From the NCBI RefSeq assembly GCF_009905375.1, contig NC_133647.1:77056231-77120230 (forward strand): DNA of 64,000 nt, given 5' to 3'. The DNA comes from Apium graveolens. Its lineage: Eukaryota > Streptophyta > Magnoliopsida > Apiales > Apiaceae. Of the stretch, positions 23,595 through 35,131 are shown one piece after another; positions within the stretch are counted from its first letter, which is position 1, and the number at the start of each line of letters is the position of its first letter. A program made the position numbers and the translations under genes. Below the pieces are notes generated by a model, which was not told where the DNA came from, searched no databases, and saw only the letters and a program-made list of their open reading frames with translations.

Positions 23595-24618
23595 TGTTAG
23601 TCCCTTAACAATATAGCAAGAATTACAGAATGGGGGTTGAATGGAATTCTTGAACCTTTTTCTCGAAATAAAAATGTTCAACTCGAATATAGATATAATG
23701 TTTTGATTAGCACAATGCGGAATAGAAACTTAATTGAATCAAAACATAAGTAATTAAAAACAAGAGTCTTTAAAAACTTTCTGGTTGATTTAAACAATTC
23801 CACCAGAGATATATATAATATATCGAGAGGACTCTGTGTGCAGGAATGCTCACAGCTGCTTATAAATGGTACTACTGAGAATACAGGAAATGCTAAAGAT
23901 TCTGCTTACAAAGATTTCTCTATTTTTTATGTTTCTCAGCTATCTCAGTTATTTTTCTATTTGCTACTCTCTTGGTTTATATAATACCAAGATTACAAAG
24001 TCAAAAAGACTGAACAAATATAAAAACTATCAGTCTTAAGCTTTGCTGCTTTTCGTCCTCTATTACCCAGCTAATGGGCTTCCACAGTGTGTTTGTATAC
24101 ATCTCGACGGCTGTGTGTCAGCTTTCACTGTTCAACTGCTGTTTGAATTCTTCATATGATCTTCCGTCGACTTTCACAACATCCGTTGATGTTTTAATTG
24201 ATCATCCGTCGACTACTATATTAAACATCCGTTGATAGTCATTTGATCATCCGTCGATGGCTTTGTTAATCATCCGCCGGTAGCTATTTTGGCACTTGAC
24301 TCTATTTCACTTATGCAGAATTACAAGACATCATTTATGTACAATTAATCAACTTATTCTGCATATCTAGTTAAAGTCAACATGACTTATATGCTACTAC
24401 AAATTCTATACAAAGGTGCATACATAACTGTGCTACAAACTTATTATTACATAAGCTACTCACTCGATGGATAATAAGTTAATCATCCGTCGGGACTATA
24501 ATGAGTTATCCGTCGGGACTAAAATTCTTATCCGTCGAGTGCTACATAATTTCACTAAGTAAAATCTACTTAGATGTTTTGTTTATGAAATCATCAAGTA
24601 CACAACATATGCACAACA
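23595..24618 (-). mobile_element. 3' LTR of the minus-strand SIRE-like element (1024 bp)
   Basis: On the minus strand it reads TGTTGTGCATATG ... GGGACTAACA, with TG...CA termini, directly after the polypurine tract. It carries about ten copies of a CATCCGTCGA-type motif in two clusters (about 24160-24280 and 24460-24540, plus-strand numbering). The start TGTTGTGCA is shared with the LTR at 12068, but the bodies differ, so these are separate subfamilies. Confidence 0.85.
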
Positions 24619-24630
24619 ATCTCCCCCAAT
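24619..24630 (-). other. Polypurine tract of the minus-strand SIRE-like element
   Basis: Minus strand ATTGGGGGAGAT immediately before the LTR start TGTTGTGC. It marks orientation and the 3' LTR. Confidence 0.85.
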
Positions 24631-24804
24631 TTATGTCTATTAAAATTGTAGCCATAAATTAAGAGATACTTGATGATAACAAAATATCCTGAACATACAT
24701 CTTTAAAGATAAGTAGATAAACTGAAAGTGCTTCAATTAAACAAAATGTACAAGGTTTGGCTCACAGTCAATTCAAGATGCTCCTCTAGCCTGAGCAGAT
24801 TTTT

Positions 24805-27800
24805 CTAGTTCCTTGAAGGTCTGGATCTTCTTCCAAGCTTTCTGATATTTTCCTCAATTTGATTCTGGAGCTGCCTGTGGAATTCCAGTTCATCAGATTC
24901 TGAGAGATCTAGCTTTTCTTGCATTTCCAAGAGAGTCTCATTGCTAGAGATACTCAGTTGGTCTTCTAATCGGAAGAATCTTCTCACACCCTTGTCATCC
25001 ATGAATTCCATCAGCCAGTAGGGCCTTAGATGCACTCTTCTCCCTGTATATGGGATGATTAGTGTCTTTGGGAGTGCATCTTTAGCTCTAACACTCCTCA
25101 TCTCTTCAATCTTCTTCAATACTAGTCTTCTTGCAGTTACATTGAACCCAAAGTTTTTCTTGAAGGATGAATAGACTTTAATCAGCACAACTTGGCTTTC
25201 TTGAAGAATCATGTGAAGTGGCCACTGAATCTCCCTTCCTCCTTTGTACTTGAACACCAACCTTTCAGGTACGTTTCTGTATGCATCAATTGCCCTTACT
25301 TCATCCAGTTCTTCCAGATAAAGATTTAGATCTGAAAATTCTTTGATGTCACACAAGTACAAGTAGTCTCCCCTGTTGACCTTGGGTTGAGCTTTAACTA
25401 ATGACTTGGATTTGAGAGGTGACAGCTTCACTTTCTTGAATGCCCTTGATTTTGTCCTTTTTGGCTTGCTAAGGATTGGTAAGCTGAAGTCAGGAATTGA
25501 TAGGTTATCCCACTCTATTGGCTCATCCTTTGGCATAATAGGTTCACCATGTATGTTCCTGTAGGGATCCACCACCCTTATGTCTTCAAATACCACAGAG
25601 GGCTTTGATGCTTGAGTTGTAGCTGGTATGGATTTCTTAGGAAATTGATCTTCCAATTCCTTGTCAACAACATCCAGTTTCCTTTTTGTTCTTCTAGCCA
25701 ATTCTTTCTTCCTTGGGGATTTCTTCTGTTCTTCAATTTTCTTCTTTGATTCAGCAGCTTCAGATGGTTGAGAGGGAATTTGTTGAGAAGAGTTTACAGC
25801 CTGTAGCTTGGCCAAGATAACAACCTATTTTTTCTTTTGATTAGACTTCTTTGCATCTAGAGCAGCTTGCCTCTTTTCCTGCTTTAATCTGGCTTTTTCT
25901 TCTTTCTTTGCTTGATCAAATTATGGATGTCCAGCTACCATACAAATTTCCTTTCCATTTCTGAATATCTTAGCAATTCTCCTTTTTGAAGCTGAATCAG
26001 CTGGATCTTTATAGAAGATAATAGATCTTGACAGAAGCTTCTTTTCATCAGGCTTGGGTGTCTCATACACAGTGTCCATAGGGTTCTTCCAAGATAATTT
26101 AGGATAATTTGCCATTGGTTTAAGAATTGTTTCAGCCTTTGGAGACTTGATGCAGGAAGATTGTCCTTTTTCCAGATAGTTCATGCTCATCTCATTCACA
26201 CTGATTGGCTTGACATGAGAGTGATGGATGGCTGACTTAACTGGCTCCTTGACTAGTTCAAACTTTTTCTGTATCTCCTCATCAATCTTATTCCAATTGA
26301 TCAAACTCAACTTTCCTTTTTCAGCAACTTTCAAATTTGTTGTTGCTGCTTTAATTAGATCTATACCATCTGCAACTGTTGGCTTGGAGACAGTAATTGA
26401 AGGTACAATTACTTTGCTGATTTGTACTTGAAGTTTCTCCCCCTCAGTTGGTCCTTTCTCCCCCTTACTTGATTCTCTCTCCCCCTTTTTGTTATCATCA
26501 AGTTGAGGAGTTAGGCCTTGTGCTTTAGCCAGTTGCAGGAGAAGTCTTGTCTGAGTCTGTTGATTTTGAAGAAGGATAGCCACTGAATTCTCAATAACTT
26601 GAACTCTATCTTTCAGCTTGGCTAGCTTCTTTTAAGAATATGATTCTCTCTTCAGTCTCAGTAATAGATCTTGCATGGTATCATATGGCATTACTGAATC
26701 CAGCTTCTCAGAATTATAAGTTTTCAAGTCAGCTATATCTCTTTTTAGTTCATCCACACTCAGATTTTGTCTTAAGTGCTGGATCTTCATGAGATGTAGA
26801 GAGTCTAGGTGAGCTTGAAGAATGGCCTTGGTACCAGCATCTGAAGTTTCCTGAAGGGCCTTTTGAATAGCCATCACTTGCTTGACCAAAGATACACCAA
26901 ATTGTCCTGGTGAAGATTCCTTTGTCCATGCCCATCCAGGTAAATTTGAAACATAACTTGGGCCTTCATCTCCCCCTAAGTTCATGCTTCCATCCAAAGA
27001 AACAGAGTCATCATCATTAGAATTTACTCCAAATTCTTCAAATGGCTCACCAGCTTGAGAAGGCATCCTATTGACAGCAGCTTTATCTCTTTGAAGAGAT
27101 TCTGAGGTGTCTACTAAATTCAAAGTCTGTTCTGCCTCCATATTGCCCTGAGCAGCCAACAATTGATAGGCTGACACAGGATGAGTAAAAGTGTCAGCAT
27201 CCAAGAAAATGTTATCAATTTCAGATTTGTAATGTTGCTGAAATTGTCTTCCCTTTTCAGCATCATCCACAATCATTGACTCACTAGCAATGGCTGGATC
27301 CACCCTTATTTCTCATGTACCTGCCTTTCTCTCATAATCTCTTTTTTGTTGCATCAGGGTCTCACCCTGGCTCCCCACCCTCACACCCTCACCTTCACCT
27401 ACTAAGGTGGGACTCCTCTCACTCACTTTTACCAATCCTGAATAAATGGATTGCTGAGATTCACTCTTTTCCTCTCCTTTTGCCTGGGAGCAACCCATCA
27501 TCTCACTCAATGCACTCTCCTCTCTCAGTCCTAAGAGTGACTGTATTACCACTAAATCTTCTGCACTAGAAATAATTGAAGTTTGAAGTTGTGCAGAGAC
27601 ACTCGAAGGATAAGTGATATCCATCAGGTGAGTGGTAAAGCTATCTGACGGATAACTGTTGTTAAGCTTATCCGTCGAGATACAATCACTACTCGACGGA
27701 TGAGCAATATCCATCGAGAGAGTAGAAATGAATGAGGTGGGAAGAGAAACTATTGTTGACTCTGTGTTGATTGAAGTTATTTGAGGCACAGATGTCACAA

Positions 27801-29370
27801 TAGTATCTGAAAGAATTGGCAAGTGAGCCAACAAATCATCTAAAAGATGATGCTCACTTGCACTAGATTTTGGCTTCCCCAACAGAGTTAAAGAAGGGGA
27901 ATCAGGAATTGAAGTGTTTATCATATCCACTTTCAGAGAGTTTGTTGGTGAGTATGGTGTTTCAGAGGCTTCTATTATAAGAGATTTTGGCTGTGACTCC
28001 ACATTTATTGGAGCCATATCATACTGAATTTGAGAAAGTGCAGGGACTGTGTCTTTAGCACCAGTTTGCACTGTGTGTGTGCCCTGTGCATCCTCAGTGG
28101 TTTTGAATTTCTTCTTTCTTGTGTAAGTTTGGGGTGAGCTTGTGTATCTAACCCTTTTGGCCTGTGCTCTTGGCTGACAGCTTTGTTCAATAGCCACATC
28201 CTTTTGGGATGATGTAGCTAGAGGTGAGCTTTTATCCTTTTTAAGCACTGCAGTTTGTTGGGAAACTACAGTGTGGCTAGGCTGGGATTCACTCAACTCT
28301 CCAACCTTATCCTTGGGGTTTCTTTGATGTTCACCCCTTCCCTCACCTAACTGACCCTCCTTCACACTCCCCTCTTTGGCTTTGGTGGATTTTTCAACTG
28401 GTAACTTTTGAGAGATACCAGAGGGGGTTTTCTTTGACTTGGATTTAGAAATTACAGTTGTTTTGACAGCTTTGGTAGGCAACTTTTTGGTCATTGTCAC
28501 AGTTGCCATAACTACTCCTGAACTCAAAGAAATTGAGGAGATTGGAATAGTTGAGGATATGGATGAACTTACCTCACTTACCTGAGGTGTCTGCATTACA
28601 GGAAAGTAGAACATTGGCATATCCCTATGATGGTTGGCTCTGTTCAAATTTGCAATGATTCTTCTCTCTTGAACCCAACAAGCCAATTTGTTGTTTAAAT
28701 TCTCAAGTACAATCTCTTGACAAAGATGGTTAGCCAATAGCATGAAAAATCTAGCATAATATACATTCTTTCCCCTTTTGGCTAACTCACCTAGTTTAAA
28801 ACCTAACTCATACAAGACAAGATCACTGAAATTGTAAAATTTATCTGTAACTAGCATGTATAGCATGTTGAGCATGGAAATGTTCACAGAATCAAAATTA
28901 CTGATTTTTCCTGAGAAAACTTTAGTCACAACATCACACATGAAACTCCATTCCTTCCTAAGACCCAATCTTCTAATATCACTTAGCTTAGTAGTAGGAA
29001 GTGCATAATGCATGGAATTAAGCATATTGATAATATCAGTGTCATTGTGTGGTGAAGTTACATTATCATCAGGAATTTTGAAACATGCTTTTATCACATT
29101 ACTATTGATACAGAACTCATTACCTTTGATAGTTAGAGTGATGGTTTTGTTAGTAGAGTTGTAGATTGCAGTGGTCCACATCTCTTCAACAACTTCACAG
29201 AAAATTGTGGGTGATTCAAGCATGGCATACCTTAACTTGCAGTTCTTCACAAAGTCCATCATCTTGTGATAGTCTTCTGATTGCTGAATACCCTTATTGA
29301 CCAAAGCAGTGAAATTGTTCTTCTCATAAATGAACCTAGTCTGAGACATAATCTTTACTACAGGTGTCAT
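24805..29370 (-). pseudogene. Env-like post-pol ORF of the SIRE-like element, one frame with four stops
   Basis: A single reading frame of about 1520 codons runs from an ATG at 29370 (MTPVVKIMSQTRFIYEKNN) to a stop at 24805. It is interrupted only by TGA at 27313, TAA at 26632, TAA at 25921 and TAG at 25825, with no frame change. The first 260 residues form an ordered region (FVKNCKLRYAMLESPTIFCE, LRRLGL-like RRLGLRKEWSFMCDVVTKVF). A long Ser/Thr/Pro/Lys-rich linker follows, then a coiled-coil-like part around 26640-26520 (IENSVAILLQNQQTQTRLLL), a very basic stretch near 25700 and a C-terminal ordered domain (about 25400-24880). The frame is open another 72 codons upstream of 29370, but that part is hydrophobic AT-rich leader, so I prefer the inner ATG. 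The protein is of unknown role; env-like is a positional label, and I see no clear signal peptide plus anchor. Confidence 0.8.
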
Positions 29371-29879
29371 TGTTAGAGAATGAAAACTTGAAGAGAAAGA
29401 GAATATTTGCTTGAGAGAGAATGAAATAAAAGTAGTTGAATTTGAGAATGATAAAAGAAAATAATTGAAATGAAATAAGCTTTTATACTGTCTCAAAAAC
29501 AACGGATAAAAATAATAAAAAGAGTAAATTAACCAATAGAAATTGCCTAAAATAGCCGTTTTAAAAATAAACTGTAAAAATTCCACCCATTATCCATCGT
29601 GTAATGCTTACAAACTGTAAGTATACTCGATGGATAATGTTCAGGAAATTAACGGTTAAGATTTAGACAATTCGACGGATGAGGATAAACTGTTATCCGT
29701 CGAGTTTTAAAAGGTTCCAGAAAAGTAATTGATTTTTATTTGCAAATAGTATATCGACGGATGACTCAATTCGATGGATAATGGTCATCCGTCGAGATGC
29801 AAATTTTGACTTAGCCAAAATTTCATCCATGACTAAAAATTAGCTAAATTTCTGGCTACATTTCAACTTGCAAAATAAC
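29371..29879 (-). promoter_or_regulatory. Leader between RNase H and the env-like ORF, rich in TATCCGTCGA motifs
   Basis: Non-coding stretch after the pol stop. It holds seven motif copies in both orientations near 29588, 29624, 29671, 29693, 29753, 29768 and 29786 (TTATCCGTCGAG, TTCGACGGATGAG and variants). Neighbouring opposite copies could pair in RNA. No splice or promoter signal could be assigned with confidence. Confidence 0.55.
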
Positions 29880-30065
29880 TCAGATAAATTCAAGAGTAAT
29901 TAAGCATACTAACTCACTTACCAACCTTGAAAAGGTGGATTCATCCAGTGGCTTGGTAAAGATATCTGCAAGTTGCTTCTCACTTGGAACAAAATGTAAC
30001 TCTACAGTACCATTCATTACATGTTCCCTTATGAAATGGTACTTGATGTCTATGTGCTTTGTCCT
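29880..30065 (-). pseudogene. RNase H C-terminal fragment of a copia pol
   Basis: Minus-strand translation gives RTKHIDIKYHFIREHV, NGTVELHFVPSEKQLADIFT and KPLDESTFSRLVSEL, ending in a stop at 29880. This is the conserved end of Ty1/copia RNase H, with the TKHID and ADIFTKPL motifs. The frame is intact over the 60 residues present. It begins at the truncation point 30065, where the residue before RTKHID is already lost. Confidence 0.95.
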
Positions 30066-31529
30066 TTATATATTGTGAACTTGTTAAGCAAATTTTGACT
30101 CACCTCCTTTTTGTTGTTATTCACCTTATTATTTTCAGTTAAGAAGGAAAATGAAACGTATCCGGACTCGCGTAGTAAAAAAATGAGTCAAGCAGCGGGA
30201 TCCTCTATTACCAAAAGTGTTGATCCCAATCCAGGAAGAGAGTTTTGAGTTATCTGAGCAGGTTTAGTATATATAGATAATGTGTGTGTTTTAATAAAGA
30301 TGAATTTAGTTTAAAACTGTTAGATAATGGTTTGTAATAAAGAGAGTTCTGTAAGATTTTAAATTTGGTTTGTAATAAAATGTAGTGTGTTGTTCTTGTT
30401 TTCATACCTCAACCTAAAAAGATCATGGTTAGTATTAAAGGGGTTAAATATGCATATGCTTAATTGTTATACAGATTTGTACTGGTTTGGTGATTAGCTT
30501 GTAACCCCAGATCTATACCCCAAGTTTGGAGATAGTTACAATTGATATCGAACCTTAACCATATATATTTGGACGCCGACTCTTATCATGTGTGCTGCCG
30601 GAGTTTCGTAGAAGTTGGGGTAGATGTAATAAGTTGTACGATAACACACATATTTCCTCAAAAATTAAATTTGAGAACTCTAACCTAATTTTTTGAAGTG
30701 GCCCAGAATAATATAAAAATATGAGTGCACGTCTCCAAAATTTAGTCAGGGCCTAAAATTTTACGTGCGTTGTGCAAAATCAAGAAACGTGCCCCAATCA
30801 GAAAATTTTGAAATAAATAAAATATTTAAAAATTATATTTTTAACATAATTTTATTAAACTTAAATTTAAAAAATATATATTTCACGTACATAAATAGTA
30901 AATTTATTTAAATTTATATAGGAACATAAATTAATTAAATTAATTTTTGAATTAAAGTTTTTCAATAAACATATAAACATTATATATATATATATAATTT
31001 AAATTAAATTAATAACCTAAAGAGAATTATTGAAAAATGATATAGTGTACAAATTTTCTAAATGAAAATTATTGTTCGCCGTTGTATTTTATTATTAAAA
31101 TCAATAGTATAAATTACTTACCAAAAAAATTAATATTATAAATAATATCTTACAATTTTCCTCAATATAATAGTTTATAATTATTTTAAAATTAATATAT
31201 GATAGAATTATTTTGTTCTCTGATCATATTAGGATTTTAGGTTTGTTCTATTTCAATAAATGATCCTAGTTATATGCCAATAATATATTATCTTTTATAC
31301 AGATTTTAATTTTATTGTGTCACCTTTTATATGTTACATTTTTATGATTGGATCAGGGTTCAATAGTGTCTTGATTGATCGAAGGTTTTATTTGTACGTA
31401 TGGGTTAATTTGTGCCTTAATTGAAGATTTTATTTGTACCTTTCAGTGGTCTTTTGGTGCCAATTTATTTTGGCTTATTTGTGTCTAACTAAAGATTTTT
31501 TGGTTATATTTTAATTACTTTCCTTTCTT

Positions 31530-31886
31530 TTGAATAATTTATCGAATATAATTTTAATATATTTTTTAGTTCACTTGTTTTATTTTCCGGATGCTGGAAA
31601 TAGTTTAATGGCAATCATTTATCAAGTGACTACGGATCCGAAAAATTTTCGGAATATAATAGATGGTTGTAAGAGATTTAATGGAGGTTCTCCTATTAAA
31701 TTTAAAACTCAATTATCAACAAAAATCTCGGATTACAAGATAATTTTAAATATATGTGAAATTATCAGGGCAATAATTATACAAGAATATTTTTCTAGTG
31801 GGTACTCTTTTTCGCCTCCTAAATTTTTTTGTCATTGTGTTTTACTGTGTCGTAGTTTTAATAAGATCTTTTTGTGGGATATCTGA
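31530..31886 (+). other. Unassigned open frame, possible exon relic
   Basis: A frame of 118 codons. The part from about 31590 (PDAGNSLMAIIYQVTTDPKN, then GCKRFNGGSPIKFKTQLSTK) is less biased in composition than the hydrophobic start, and a TTTTTTAG acceptor-like signal precedes it at about 31569. I do not recognise the protein. It may be a captured exon, a transposon fragment or chance in AT-rich DNA. Confidence 0.2.
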
Positions 31887-31985
31887 TCGGACATTGGACC
31901 ATATTTTCTAAGTTTCTTGAAGCATGATATACTCTCATGAATGAAGAAACTATGTCCCCAGATTGTATTCTTGATATTTATTAAT

Positions 31986-31987
<2 letters not shown>

Positions 31988-32025
<38 letters not shown>
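31988..32025. repeat. (TA)n microsatellite
   Basis: About 18 uninterrupted TA units. Nothing else is associated with it. Confidence 0.95.
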
Positions 32026-34140
32026 CTGCAAAACAAAAAAAATTACATTAATTCAACCCTCTCCCAGTTACATGTATACATAATCGAAGAGAAAACGAGT
32101 AACCTACAGTGTTAGTGCCTAGATTGATCTTATGTGTGCAGTTGGATGCCACTGCTTTCACTGATTCATCACTGTGGTGTGTGCAAGCCACCTTCGGTTG
32201 CTAAATTACCACGAGCTCTCTCACGACCTACAGAAGACATAAAAAGTGCCTATGCACCAATGCATTATAGTTAATCTTTATAATATGTTTACCTCCTTGA
32301 GCATTATGTTATACATATATATATATATGTTCCACTCTCAGAGCTATAAACTTTACATTGACTCTACCTGCAATTAACAATATGCATGCAGTGATTTACC
32401 AAGCTGCTTGGTAACTATATATAGTTAATATTATGGAGTATGTACGCGCGTATATATATTTACATGATCAAAAATCATTTCTCAGTTGGGGTCCCTAAAA
32501 CTCTAATATATGTTGGTTAGAGAATGCACTTAGTTTCTTTTAATTGGGGGTACGTGCCCTCATGTCTCTACTAATTAATTAGATCTGCTCGACCCTTAGC
32601 TAAATCCTTTTATTTTTCTCGGCAATCTAATATTTGGGTTAACACCCTGGTAGTAGCGATGCCTACTAGCTAGCTAGTTTATATATGTTCGGTTCCCTGG
32701 GTAGTTCTTCTTCATAACATTTGTTACTGTTGAAAAGGCTGTCTATTACATTGGTTGAATGGCCACCCTTGAAGTTGTGTTTAATTGATAGTGTTGACAT
32801 TCTGTGTAATAAAAGTTCATCACTATTATATTAAAATAGTACTCTCTCTAGCTACTTTCCGTAGCTAGATTTGCTATAGTGCATTAGTGCTAATTCTTTA
32901 TATCTTCATCATGTATTTATTTCATCTTAAAGTTCCTTTTTTGATGGTGCACAACAAATCATCAATCTTTTTGTATGTGCTTATGACAATGTCACTGGAA
33001 TCCTTCGTCAGTACTGCCCCTTTGGATACTTCCTCGTGTAAGTTTTGTTTAAACTGAACTCTCGTAAATGTTTTGTTTAAATTGATTATATTGATGATCA
33101 CAATTTTTAGGAGTTTTTTGTCACTCTGCATTTCTTTCTTTCTCTCTCCCTGTTTAAATATTTGCAGAAATGATAAAAGTTATTATTCTGATTTGGATCT
33201 ACTATTTTGGGTACAAGAGTCGAAGCCATTGCAACGTAACTATTTCACCATTCCAATTATAACAACATGGAATATAAACGACGATTTTGTAGTAAATTAT
33301 TTACTAAGTTTTCAGACTATGAAGGTTTAAAGTTCATTGTGAGACAATATTAATGCTTTTGCTTATGATGCTAATATATTAGAAAACTTTTAGTGCCACT
33401 ATGGAGAGTACATATGGAGAGTACATATTCAAGTAGATGTTGACATCCAAGCACATTTTAAGAGGTGAAAAATAATCTGAGCACATGTTATCAAAACCCT
33501 ACTTTTATAAAGTCTAGCATATTTCAATATAAGCCTCTCTCACCTCCAATGGTTGGCCTGTTGGAGCGATGCGAGGACTCGATATCGAAAGATTTGTTCT
33601 CTTTAATTAAATCAAGTGGTTTAGACATGTTGAATGCCATATCCCTTCATTGTTCTTAAATTGTCGCTGCAATCATGAAAACTTTATTGGAAGACCTACT
33701 ATATATTGGAGACCGAAGAATGACTGTTTGCGTGAATTTAATAAATTACATCAGAGGGCGTTTGAAAACTTACATTTCATTTCAAATGAGGGATTTCAAA
33801 TGACGGATTTGAGTTGTCATTTCAAATTATCATGTTTATACTAATATTTGAATGTCCTGAATTTCAAATAAAAATCCAAATCTAAATTCTCAAATAATTT
33901 ATTTGATCAAATTCAGAATTTCAAATGCAATCTAGCCATTATAATCATTTGCAATTTTCCCTTTGAACAAATTTTTTCGTTAAAATTCGTCACGTTACAG
34001 GAAACTGATCGGAGGTTGTATCGGAAGTTTGCATACCTTACCTTAATAGGTTTTAGTTTCTTTAGAGAAAATTAATATTTCCACCACTTTGTTAATTAAT
34101 ATTCATTTGTGTATGATTGAGAAGAGTTGCAGTTTGATGA

Positions 34141-34290
34141 TTGTCACCTTAACCAAGTGGTTTTAGATGCCCATTTAATAACCAACGGGTCATGGGTTCC
34201 AATTACTCTCATACCCGACAGAGGTCATTTTTGGAAAACAATCTCTCTACTCACTTGTATTGAGGGTAAGACTGTGCGCCATATTTAGTT
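34141..34290 (+). mobile_element. Au-type SINE (tRNA-derived), 3'-truncated
   Basis: TTGTCACCTTAACCAAGTGG resembles a pol III A box, and GGTCATGGGTTCCAATTACT at about 34189 matches the B box with one change from the GGTTCGAATCC form. The following body (CATACCCGACAGAGGTCATT, TTTGGAAAACAATCTCTCTA, then GGGTAAGACTGTGCGCCATA) is the order seen in plant Au SINEs, which move by copying through LINE machinery. The expected end with a short T run is not evident, so the copy is truncated or diverged. Confidence 0.75.
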
Positions 34291-34901
34291 GCATTTTAAA
34301 ATTTTGATGCGGTTTATTCTTAGATTACGTCTTTTTCAGGCTCCATGTTCTCAGAAAAGCAACATGATAATTTGAAGGGAAATCTTGGAAACTGTTAATC
34401 TACAGATACAAATACAACAATGAATCTCATTATTTGCTTCTTTATGTGCCATCAGTAGTGAATAGTGATACATGATATTGGCCTCACCATATCTGGATAA
34501 GCATGGGGTTGCTAATGAATGCATTAATATTTGACTTGATCTTTTGATTGCAATCAACTTTAATAGTGTTATTCCAAATGCTGATATGACTTTTGCGGCT
34601 GCAGTTCTAGCCCTTCTTGATATCTTGGTCCCATAATTTTGGTGTTGGTTATAACCCTAGCTCGCACCTACACAAGGTGCTCGGCCCATAAGTTACAACG
34701 TCCAAGCATATTTTTTGTGGCTGCCATAATCAGTAACGGTGTTTGGATAGTCAAATAATCAGATTGTAGAATTATGTGTAAAAACGATTTTACAATTTAT
34801 GCAAGTAAAACTTAAAGTATTTGCCAATCGAAATAATATGATAAATATTTAAATGGAAATGGCATGAATTGAACAACTGAAATCAACAGAAAACGTAGTT
34901 A

Positions 34902-35131
34902 CTCCCTCTGTCCCATTAAATTTTATACATTATTTTCTGACACGCTTTTCAATACTTGTTTAAAACATAACTTCATAATATTTTTTTCAAATTTTATTTC
35001 CTGAATAAAAATTTTATGTTTAAACTTTTATTTTTAAAAAAAATTTAAAAAATATTATAAAACTGTAATTTATAGAAGTCTCGAAATACGTGCAAATAAT
35101 GAACGTATAGAATCTACCGGGACAGAGGTAG
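34902..35131. mobile_element. Stowaway-like MITE, copy 1
   Basis: Starts CTCCCTCTGTCCCATTAAAT and ends CCGGGACAGAGGTAG, inverted termini with one mismatch, flanked by TA on both sides (34900-34901 and 35132-35133). Length (230 bp), AT-rich body and TA target fit Stowaway elements mobilised by Tc1/mariner transposases. A near-identical copy lies at 46648-46878, not as an independent insertion but as part of a duplicated flank. Confidence 0.9.

Larger units (their letters stand above)
23595..30065 (-). mobile_element. 5'-truncated SIRE-like Ty1/copia element
   Basis: In its own (minus) orientation the element starts abruptly inside RNase H at 30065. It continues with a 510-bp leader, a long env-like ORF, a polypurine tract and a complete 3' LTR ending at 23595. 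Everything upstream (gag, protease, integrase, RT, 5' LTR) is missing, and the host gypsy LTR resumes directly at about 30066. TATAT-type sequence lies at both borders, so a short TSD or microhomology cannot be told from the AT microsatellite. The order RNase H, extra ORF, LTR is the hallmark of the SIRE/Maximus lineage. Confidence 0.85.
21133..30540 (+). mobile_element. Ty3/gypsy solo LTR with TSD ATTGA, split by a SIRE-like insertion
   Basis: The left part (21133-23594) begins TGTAACGACTGGGAAAATTA; the right part (30066-30540) ends with GTAACCCCAGATCTATACCC and finally GTTACA. ATTGA at 21128-21132 recurs exactly at 30541-30545. Removing the inserted element leaves an LTR of about 2.94 kb with TG...CA ends and no internal domains, hence a solo LTR. 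The right part carries the TTGACTCACC... TTTTCAG block seen near the 3' end of chromovirus LTRs. The small open frame 22250-22456 lies inside it and is not considered a gene. Lineage (Tekay- or Reina-like) is inferred from the termini only. Confidence 0.85.
30546..34140. other. AT-rich region without recognisable gene
   Basis: No convincing coding sequence was found. The region contains microsatellites ((TA)n at about 30983-31000, 31988-32025 and 32314-32329), short open frames (31530-31886, 33073-33330, 33465-33659, 33650-33844) without known motifs, and an AT-rich stretch near 33750-33950 with repeated ATTTCAAAT words that may be an old MITE. A minus-strand piece at 32922-33040 (EEVSKGAVLTKDSSDIVIST) reads protein-like but could not be assigned. 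Confidence 0.5.

Noticed and set aside
27315..27569. Plus-strand frame opposite the env-like ORF
   Set aside because: Antisense shadow of a Ser/Pro-rich coding stretch.
29371..29586. 72 extra codons upstream of the env-like ATG as a signal or membrane segment
   Set aside because: The stretch is AT-rich leader, hydrophobic through T-rich codons, with no signal-peptide cut site pattern. The inner ATG starts the ordered protein.
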